DNA of 11,573 nt, from contig CABUNG010000052.1 in the NCBI GenBank assembly GCA_902492895.1, forward strand, positions 1 to 11,573, given 5' to 3'. Within the stretch, counting starts at the first letter, position 1, and every line of letters starts with the position of its first letter. This document shows, piece after piece, positions 6,436 through 11,573 of the stretch. Below the pieces are notes generated by a model. It saw only the letters and a program-made list of their open reading frames with translations. It was not told the origin of the DNA and searched no databases. A program made the translations under genes and the position numbers. This DNA comes from an uncultured Oscillospiraceae bacterium. Its GTDB lineage: Bacteria; Bacillota; Clostridia; Oscillospirales; Acutalibacteraceae.

Positions 6436-7520
6436 CCGTTCAGCTCCTTGCACTCCTTATAGAGCCCGGCCCAGGCCGCGCCGCGTTTTTTCATGATATT
6501 TTCGAGGTATTCCTTCCAGGCGACGCCGTCTTTGTCCTCGTCCTTGACCACCGCTCCCTGCAGCCCGGCGGCCAAGTCGGCATCGGTGATCCGGCCATTT
6601 CCGAAACTGCCGGCCAGGGCCATGCTGTTGGCCAGCAGGGAGATGGCCTCCGCCGTCGAAAGAACCCCGCTCGTGCTTTTGAGCTTTTGCTTGCCGTCCA
6701 ACGTCGTCCCGCTCCGGAGCTCGCGGAAAATGGTGCAGACCTTTTCCACCACCTCTTCCTTGGGCAGGTCCGCACCCAGATCCAGGCCGCCCGCCAGCTG
6801 CTCCACCCGGGTGCGCACAATATCCATCTCGGTTTCCAGATCGGCGGGAGCGGGCAGTACGACGATGTTGAAGCGCCGTTTGAGGGCGGCGGACATGTCA
6901 TTGACGCCTTTGTCGCGGGTGTTGGCAGTGGCGATGAGGGAAAAGCCCTTCTGCGCGGGAAGCTCCGTCCCGAGTTCGGGGACAGACAAGCGCTTTTCTG
7001 ACAGAATGGAGATCAGGGAATCCTGCACCTCGGACGCACAGCGGGAGATCTCCTCCACCCTGGCAATCGTCCCCGATTCCATGGCCCGGTATATTGGGCT
7101 TTTCAGCATCGCTTCCGGCGAAGGGCCCTTGGCGATGAGCATCGCGTAATTCCACGAATAGCGGATCTGCTCTTCCGTTGTGCCCGCCGTGCCCTGCACG
7201 ACTTTGGTCGAATCGCCGTTGATGGCGGCGCACAAATGCTCGGACAGCCAGCTTTTTGCCGTCCCCGGTTCCCCGATCAGGAGGAGGGCCCGGTCGGTGA
7301 CCAGCGTGGCAATCGCGATTTCCACCAGCCGGTCGGAACCGATGTATTTGGGAGTGATGACAGTCTTGCCCGCTTTCCCGCCGACGATGTAGGTCAGCAC
7401 CGACCGGGGCGACATCCGCCATCCCGTAGGCACAGGATCGGTTTCCGCCGCGATGAGAGCGTCGATTTCCTCCTGATAAAGCTGTTCGGCCGGCAGCCGC
7501 TGTACCTTCTGCTGTTCCAT
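6432..7520 (-). CDS. MoxR-type AAA+ ATPase (YehL-like)
   Basis: A 362-residue ATPase. Walker A is GEPGTAKS at 83-90 (Lys89). The Walker B region is IARVEEIS at 152-159, with Glu156-Glu157 where most MoxR proteins have Asp-Glu. Sensor 1 is Asn200 in IATANTRD, and the arginine finger is Arg215/Arg216 in ALKRRF. The C-terminal lid is helical. MoxR ATPases form hexameric rings that remodel or activate a partner with help of a VWA protein; the VWA gene is two genes downstream. The start is uncertain: ATG 7520 has AGGA ten bases upstream, but GTG 7526 and TTG 7529, with AGAGG upstream, are alternatives adding two or three residues. The stop overlaps the start of the DUF5682 gene. The gap to the HEAT gene upstream is 29 bases. 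Confidence 0.93.
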   Translation of the reverse strand: MEQQKVQRLPAEQLYQEEIDALIAAETDPVPTGWRMSPRSVLTYIVGGKAGKTVITPKYIGSDRLVEIAIATLVTDRALLLIGEPGTAKSWLSEHLCAAINGDSTKVVQGTAGTTEEQIRYSWNYAMLIAKGPSPEAMLKSPIYRAMESGTIARVEEISRCASEVQDSLISILSEKRLSVPELGTELPAQKGFSLIATANTRDKGVNDMSAALKRRFNIVVLPAPADLETEMDIVRTRVEQLAGGLDLGADLPKEEVVEKVCTIFRELRSGTTLDGKQKLKSTSGVLSTAEAISLLANSMALAGSFGNGRITDADLAAGLQGAVVKDEDKDGVAWKEYLENIMKKRGAAWAGLYKECKELNG

Positions 7521-7549
7521 GCCCACCAAGTCCTTTCCTCTTTGATTTA

Positions 7550-9451
7550 TCAGACGGCAGCCGCCTGCCGGTATTCCTCCGCCAATGCGCGGAGACTGTC
7601 GGTATCGTTCGGTCCGGCCAGCCGGATGCCGCCCTCCTCTATGCGTTTGAGTACCCGCATCGCCTCCGCTGCCTTTTCCGCGGCCGTCCCGGGCAGACGA
7701 TCGAAGAAGCTCCGCAGATTCCAGAAATACAGCCGTTTCTGTTCCTGGCAGAACCGCACCGCCATATCTTCACAGGACGGATAGCGGAGAAGCCGCAGCG
7801 CATCCACATATTCGAACGAATCGGGTGCGGCCTTGTTGCGCGCCAGGAAATAGGGCACGAGCACGCGGTAAAGCGCCTCGTCGCCCGGACGGATGTTGGA
7901 GACGAGAAGCGGCTCGTACTCCCGGCCGAGTGCGATCAGAGCGCTGTACCAGCGGAGGTCCAGCGGCTCGAACAGAGGATGCGCGACGGCAACGCGTCGC
8001 TGCGAGACCGGATCGGTCATGACCAGCCGCGTCTCCTGCCGGTATTCCGCCGCGTTCCAGCTCACCGATCCCACGGCCATGAAGAGCAGCTGTCGCCGCT
8101 GCTTCGGTTCTTTCTTTTTGAAGAGTCCTCCGGGCTTCAGCCACTCCCCGGCCAACGCATAGGCATCGCAGGCCGGTCGGGTCAGCAGCGCCGCCAAGAT
8201 GTGGGGCGCCCGATAAAGTCCGCCGCATTCCCGGTCGAGAGCATCGGCCAAATCGATCAGATCCGGAGCGGGATGCAGCCGCAGGCTGCAGACGAGCAGC
8301 TGCGGAACGGCCTCGCTGAACAAAGCGGCGTCCTCATGAGGCAGGCTGCGGAACTCCACGGGAGATTTCCCTCCGGCGGCGGGGCGGTCCAGCGCGCCGC
8401 CGAGCGCGGCGGCCCGGCGAAATACCCGGCAGACCTCCTCTCCGGATTTCCCGACCAGAGCCGGCAGCCAGGAAACGAGGCTTTCCGCCGTCTCGGCGGT
8501 GAGAACGGCTTTCGGATCGGCCTCAAACGGTTCGAGCAGGCGTCCGATCACGTTCGCCGTCAGCTCTCCCGCCCGCCCGGCTGTAGAAAACGCCATGAAT
8601 TCCGCCGCCTGTTCCGGTTTCGAGGCGGCGAGCGTATTCCAATACTCCCAGACGGCGGGCGACTCCATTTGCGCCAGCGCCCACTGCGCCTGTTTTTTCA
8701 CGGCGCCTTTTTCCGTTTTCACCAGGGTCAGCAGCGTTTCGGCATTTCCCTCTTTCAGGCGGAGTGCGTAAGCCGCCTCGGCGCGTATCTCTTTATTCCC
8801 GGTTTCCAGCAAGGATAGATAAAAGGCGTTTTCGTCCGCTCCGGACACGGTTTCCAGCACATGCAGCCGCCGGACCATCTCCCGTTTCCCTTTCGGATCG
8901 AAGTCCTCCTTGAGCAGAGGGGCTATCTCCGCCCCCTCTTCACAGAGCCATTCCTCCGCCTTGTCCGCCAGCTCCGCGTAGCTGGCCCCGAGCGCGCGCA
9001 CCAGCGCCTGTTTGACGCGGTAGTCCCGGAACAGGGCGGGCTGCGTCTCGTGCGTATCCACTATGAACGCATACCGTCCGCCGCCGGTACCCGTCAGGGC
9101 ATCCAGGAGCGGACGGAGAACGCTGTAAGGCGCATTCGACAGCACATCCCCCCGCCCCGTCAGCGGGAGAGGCTCCAGTTCGCCTTCCACCGCCGTCTTT
9201 CCCTGCGTGACCAACACCGCGTCGCACAAGGCCAGAACATCCAGCAGCGCGGCAGCCGGATCGGGACAGCCGGGGTCAAGCATCGCCCGCACCCCCTGCC
9301 CGATGCGGGCCAACACGGGGGATGCGCTCTCCAGCGGGGACAAAGCTTCCAGGGCGCGGGTCAGGCGGAAATCGTCCGTCAGCAGGGCGGTCCCGGCGAT
9401 CGCCCCGGCCTTCAGTCTTTCCCGCAAATGCATCAGTGGCATCAGGTCCAA
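7550..9451 (-). CDS. HEAT-like repeat protein of the SWIM/MoxR/VWA operon (possibly DUF5691-like)
   Basis: A 633-residue, mostly helical protein without signal peptide or membrane segments. Residues about 188-265 read as successive HEAT-like helical pairs (for example EIRAEAAYALRLKEG followed by AVKKQAQWALAQM), and the flanking leucine/alanine-rich helices probably continue the solenoid. A more conserved-looking, tyrosine/tryptophan-rich section lies at about 475-535. No catalytic motif is recognised. Such solenoids act as protein scaffolds. Its place between a SWIM gene and a MoxR gene matches that of DUF5691 proteins in actinobacterial versions of this cluster; this family assignment is from memory and tentative. 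The start is TTG 9451-9449, eight bases after AGGAGG (9465-9460); the first in-frame ATG lies too far from that site. Confidence 0.85.
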   Translation of the reverse strand: MDLMPLMHLRERLKAGAIAGTALLTDDFRLTRALEALSPLESASPVLARIGQGVRAMLDPGCPDPAAALLDVLALCDAVLVTQGKTAVEGELEPLPLTGRGDVLSNAPYSVLRPLLDALTGTGGGRYAFIVDTHETQPALFRDYRVKQALVRALGASYAELADKAEEWLCEEGAEIAPLLKEDFDPKGKREMVRRLHVLETVSGADENAFYLSLLETGNKEIRAEAAYALRLKEGNAETLLTLVKTEKGAVKKQAQWALAQMESPAVWEYWNTLAASKPEQAAEFMAFSTAGRAGELTANVIGRLLEPFEADPKAVLTAETAESLVSWLPALVGKSGEEVCRVFRRAAALGGALDRPAAGGKSPVEFRSLPHEDAALFSEAVPQLLVCSLRLHPAPDLIDLADALDRECGGLYRAPHILAALLTRPACDAYALAGEWLKPGGLFKKKEPKQRRQLLFMAVGSVSWNAAEYRQETRLVMTDPVSQRRVAVAHPLFEPLDLRWYSALIALGREYEPLLVSNIRPGDEALYRVLVPYFLARNKAAPDSFEYVDALRLLRYPSCEDMAVRFCQEQKRLYFWNLRSFFDRLPGTAAEKAAEAMRVLKRIEEGGIRLAGPNDTDSLRALAEEYRQAAAV

Positions 9452-9459
9452 TTCATACG

Positions 9460-9465
9460 CCTCCT
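9460..9465 (-). promoter_or_regulatory. Ribosome binding site that decides a TTG start
   Basis: The minus strand reads AGGAGG at 9465-9460. TTG at 9451 is eight bases away, an optimal distance, and opens the HEAT protein frame. An ATG at 9456-9454 is only three bases away and in another frame; it would encode just Met-Asn-Trp-Thr before TGA at 9444-9442, overlapping the real start. Confidence 0.7.
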
Positions 9466-9516
9466 AAGATGGTACTGCCGGTCCAGGGGGCCTATCCGCC
9501 CCGTCCATGCCCGGAT

Positions 9517-10953
9517 TCAGTAGAGCAGCCGGACGACTTGTTCCTTTGTCAGAATCGACAGTGGCTGCACGTTCAGCCGCCCGGCGGTTTTGTCGTAATA
9601 TAAAGCTCCGAGCAGCACCTGCTGCTCCAAAAGAGCCGGATCGGGCAGAATGCCCAGCCGCGCCACCGTGGGTTCCAGCTCCGGCATATCGCCCAGCCGA
9701 ATGGTACCGCCGTCTCCGTCCGCCATCGCGATCCCTTCGGCCGTACGGCCGATACGGGCCATGCGGAGCAGGCGGATATAATACGGTGCGGACAGGGTGT
9801 TTTTCAGACAGGTTTTGGCTTCTTTGACCGCCTGCGCCAGCGGAACGGCGGCATTTCGCAGCTTTTCCAGATCGTCCGGGGTCAGATCGGTGAGTTCCAT
9901 GCCTTCCCACCGCACCCGGCGGTTGCCCTCCCCGGGATAATAGCAGGCTTCCGGCACGACGGCCGCGCCAAACACCGTGTCGTCCTGTTTGATATATTTG
10001 AGGGCCTTTTCCGGCCGGTAATTCTGTGTGAGACTCACTTCACCGGTATCCACGTCCGCCCAGCAGCCGGTGTCGACATATTCCCGCCCGGCTTCATCGT
10101 ATGTCACCCAAAAACTGAGCTGCGCCAGCCGGACGTTCCGCTTGACAAGCCCGAGGGCCGCCAGATCCGCCAGCTTCCAAATTCCTCCCAGCTCTTCGAA
10201 CAGCCAATTGTCATCCTGTTCCACCTCGCCGCTTTCGAGCTTGGCGGTGAGATACTGCCGGGACTTTTTCACCAGAGCCTCCAGCCGCTCCAGTGCTTCC
10301 ACCGCCCGCTCGTAATGCGCGTCGTCTCCGTCCCGCTGAAAAGCGCCGATTTCCAGAATGAGTCGGCCAAGCAGCCGCTGCGGACCGGGAAGATAATAAT
10401 CCCCCAGCTGTTTCTGCACCTCGCGGTAGGTGCCGAGCGCGGCGCCTCCCATAGCCCCGAGACCGGTTTTCAGCAAATCCCGCACCAGCCCTGCCGTCAG
10501 TTCGAGCCCCTCAAGCTGCTTTTTTAGTTTTTTGCTGCGGGCCGCCTTATTGATTTTGGGCGGCGCTGCGGGTTTCGTCTGCGCCTGTGCACCTTCCGTT
10601 TTTTCGGCCCGGGCCTGTTTGCGCGCCCGCTTCTGCAGAATATCGTCCGGGATTTCACACGCCGCAAAGGATTTTCCCGCCATCATTTCGTAAAGAAGGG
10701 CCAGGCTGTGTTTGCAGGGGAACTGGCGGCTGGGACAGGAACAGCGGAACACGGGCTGGGCGGGATCCACAAAATCCGCCGTGGTAATATAATGGCTGCT
10801 GCCGCTGCCTGTGCATTCACCTAGAAAAAAGGTATCGTCGGCCGACTGCTCCAGCCGGACAAACCCGCCTTTTTGCGATATTTTCCGTCCGTTTGCCGCC
10901 GCCGCTGGGTTCGGGGCCAAAGCGGCTATCATCTGTTCGGTTATGGATCGCAT
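9517..10953 (-). CDS. SWIM zinc-finger protein (YehQ-like), first gene of operon
   Basis: A 478-residue cytoplasmic protein. The SWIM motif CxCx6CxH is complete: Cys71, Cys73, Cys80 and His82 (CSCPSRQFPCKH), within a fold that starts near residue 28. SWIM domains bind zinc and mediate DNA or protein contacts. Residues about 110-150 form a lysine/alanine/proline-rich linker. The rest (about 150-478) is a helical then mixed region without a motif I recognise. The start ATG 10953 has AGGA nine bases upstream; a much longer open frame to 11310 runs through the promoter and the terminator of the neighbouring gene and is rejected. It is followed 65 bases later by the HEAT gene. In E. coli the SWIM protein YehQ accompanies the same ATPase, DUF5682 and VWA proteins, but there it is encoded last, whereas here it is first. 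Confidence 0.9.
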   Translation of the reverse strand: MRSITEQMIAALAPNPAAAANGRKISQKGGFVRLEQSADDTFFLGECTGSGSSHYITTADFVDPAQPVFRCSCPSRQFPCKHSLALLYEMMAGKSFAACEIPDDILQKRARKQARAEKTEGAQAQTKPAAPPKINKAARSKKLKKQLEGLELTAGLVRDLLKTGLGAMGGAALGTYREVQKQLGDYYLPGPQRLLGRLILEIGAFQRDGDDAHYERAVEALERLEALVKKSRQYLTAKLESGEVEQDDNWLFEELGGIWKLADLAALGLVKRNVRLAQLSFWVTYDEAGREYVDTGCWADVDTGEVSLTQNYRPEKALKYIKQDDTVFGAAVVPEACYYPGEGNRRVRWEGMELTDLTPDDLEKLRNAAVPLAQAVKEAKTCLKNTLSAPYYIRLLRMARIGRTAEGIAMADGDGGTIRLGDMPELEPTVARLGILPDPALLEQQVLLGALYYDKTAGRLNVQPLSILTKEQVVRLLY

Positions 10954-10993
10954 GCTGTCGCATCCTTTCTCAGACTGTTGGCCTCTTGGATCC

Positions 10994-11002
10994 AGTATAC
11001 CA
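10994..11002 (-). promoter_or_regulatory. Extended -10 promoter of the seven-gene operon
   Basis: The minus strand carries TGGTATACT, i.e. an extended -10 (TG-N-TATACT; TATACT at 10999-10994). No good -35 box lies 16-18 bases upstream; a TTGTAT further upstream is 25 bases away, too far. Transcription would start near 10987, about 35 bases before the SWIM start codon. It is the only promoter-like site I see for the operon; the small gaps downstream support a single transcript. Confidence 0.6.
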
Positions 11003-11030
11003 TAATTTGCGGCGGAATGGGGGGATACAA

Positions 11031-11065
11031 GACGAAAAATCCGGCCGTTTTTCGGCGGCCGGATT
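11031..11065 (-). terminator. Rho-independent terminator of the DUF5050-like gene
   Basis: On the minus strand AATCCGGCCG (11065-11056) pairs perfectly with CGGCCGGATT (11047-11038) around the loop CCGAAAAA and runs into TTTCGTC. It lies 13 bases after the stop codon of the gene at 11079 and just upstream of the operon promoter, so it insulates the operon from that gene. Confidence 0.85.
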
Positions 11066-11078
11066 GATGCAAGAACGT

Positions 11079-11573
11079 TTAGGCCAGCTTCTGGCTGTCG
11101 CGCCCATCCAGGCGCATCTTCCAGTAACCGTTGACCTCGCAAATGGTCCCGTATCCTTTGAAGCGGGTCGGCACCACCGTGGTATAGTAAATCCAGGCAC
11201 ACGCAATGCACAGATTGCCGCTGCTCTCCCGATTGATCTCCTGCGGCGATGTTCCATCTTTTTTCATGTAAATATGGTCTCCGGCGTCGCCGTTCGTATA
11301 ATAAATCCACTCGCCGCTGATATTCAGCTTCATGGCGCCGGACGGCACCAGCAGCCCTTGTGAACAGACATTCCGATATGGCTGTGCGTCTGAATCGTCG
11401 AGATTCGCGGCGGACAAATGGTTATAGGATACCCTCCATCTTGGCAGACCGCTTATCCACCTATATTGCAAGCAGCAGGGCAAGTCAAACCGGAAGGTCA
11501 CGGGGCGTTCCGGGCCGCTTTTCCGACCATTTGAATGGACCGCAGGAAAGGGACACCGCTGTGAAAGGAAGTT
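11079..11573 (-). CDS. DUF5050-like beta-propeller repeat protein (C-terminal part, 5' end outside window)
   Basis: The frame is open to the right edge and ends at TAA 11081-11079. Two repeat cores reading WIYYT are at 11309-11295 and 11195-11181 (38 residues apart), alternating with aspartate-glycine segments (LDDSDAQ, KKDGTSPQ, RLDGRDSQ). This is the pattern of DUF5050/propeller repeats often found in exported or lipoprotein sensors of Clostridia. The sequence encoded by about 11420-11573 does not show the repeat clearly and is rich in Arg, Pro and Cys. Either that part diverges or the gene is decayed and frameshifted there. A GTG at 11501 and an ATG at 11333 are possible starts but neither has a convincing ribosome site, so I treat it as partial or possibly broken. 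It ends with its own terminator and is not part of the operon. Confidence 0.55.
   Translation of the reverse strand, partial: NFLSQRCPFPAVHSNGRKSGPERPVTFRFDLPCCLQYRWISGLPRWRVSYNHLSAANLDDSDAQPYRNVCSQGLLVPSGAMKLNISGEWIYYTNGDAGDHIYMKKDGTSPQEINRESSGNLCIACAWIYYTTVVPTRFKGYGTICEVNGYWKMRLDGRDSQKLA

Noticed and set aside
4639..6462. A 607-residue open frame on the plus strand opposite the DUF5682 gene
   Set aside because: It is the mirror of a GC-rich, strongly biased gene. The translation is rich in Arg, Gly, Gln and His with no domain pattern, and the minus-strand gene has clear motifs and ribosome sites.
10954..11310. N-terminal extension of the SWIM protein to 11310
   Set aside because: It would translate across the upstream gene's terminator and the extended -10 promoter. 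ATG 10953 has a well-placed AGGA and starts the conserved region.
1..11573. CRISPR array, insertion sequence or transposase
   Set aside because: No regularly spaced long repeats and no transposase or integrase-like protein are visible on either strand.

Overview
The window looks like chromosomal DNA of a moderately high-GC Gram-positive bacterium, most likely a Clostridia/Oscillospiraceae-type Firmicute. This rests on strong AGGAGG-type ribosome sites, several TTG/GTG start options, A-rich/T-rich rho-independent terminators and a DUF5050-like gene. The taxonomic placement is inference; no rRNA or complete marker gene is present.

Left part (1-1951, plus strand): the C-terminal 573 residues of a type I restriction enzyme motor subunit (HsdR) run in from the left edge. 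Behind it lie three short phased direct repeats and then the 3' end of a tRNA-Arg(CCG), from the anticodon arm to CCA, with no 5' half. This is the expected appearance of one end of an integrated island that used a tRNA 3' end as attachment site, with hsdR as island cargo. A hairpin terminator follows. About 100 bp on there is a second, degenerate copy of the tRNA tail, followed by its own hairpin terminator.

Main part (2193-10953, minus strand, transcribed right to left): seven tightly spaced genes form one apparent operon. In order of transcription they are: a SWIM zinc-finger protein, a HEAT-like repeat protein, a MoxR-type AAA+ ATPase, a large DUF5682-type protein with a Tiki/TraB-like GxxH...E...GxxH signature, a VWA protein with an intact MIDAS, a two-helix membrane protein, and a four-helix membrane protein with a broken zinc ribbon. 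An extended -10 promoter lies just upstream of the first gene. The bidirectional hairpin at 2053-2094 probably ends the operon. The five-gene core resembles the uncharacterised E. coli yehLMPQ genes (AAA+, DUF5682, VWA, SWIM) with a HEAT protein added. A MoxR-VWA pair usually works as an ATP-driven chaperone that activates a partner. The natural candidate partner here is the Tiki/TraB-like protein, with the SWIM and HEAT proteins as recognition or scaffold parts and the two membrane proteins as possible anchors. The biological role is unknown.

Right edge (11079-11573, minus strand): the C-terminal end of a DUF5050-like beta-propeller repeat protein, closed by its own terminator, separates the operon from whatever lies further right.
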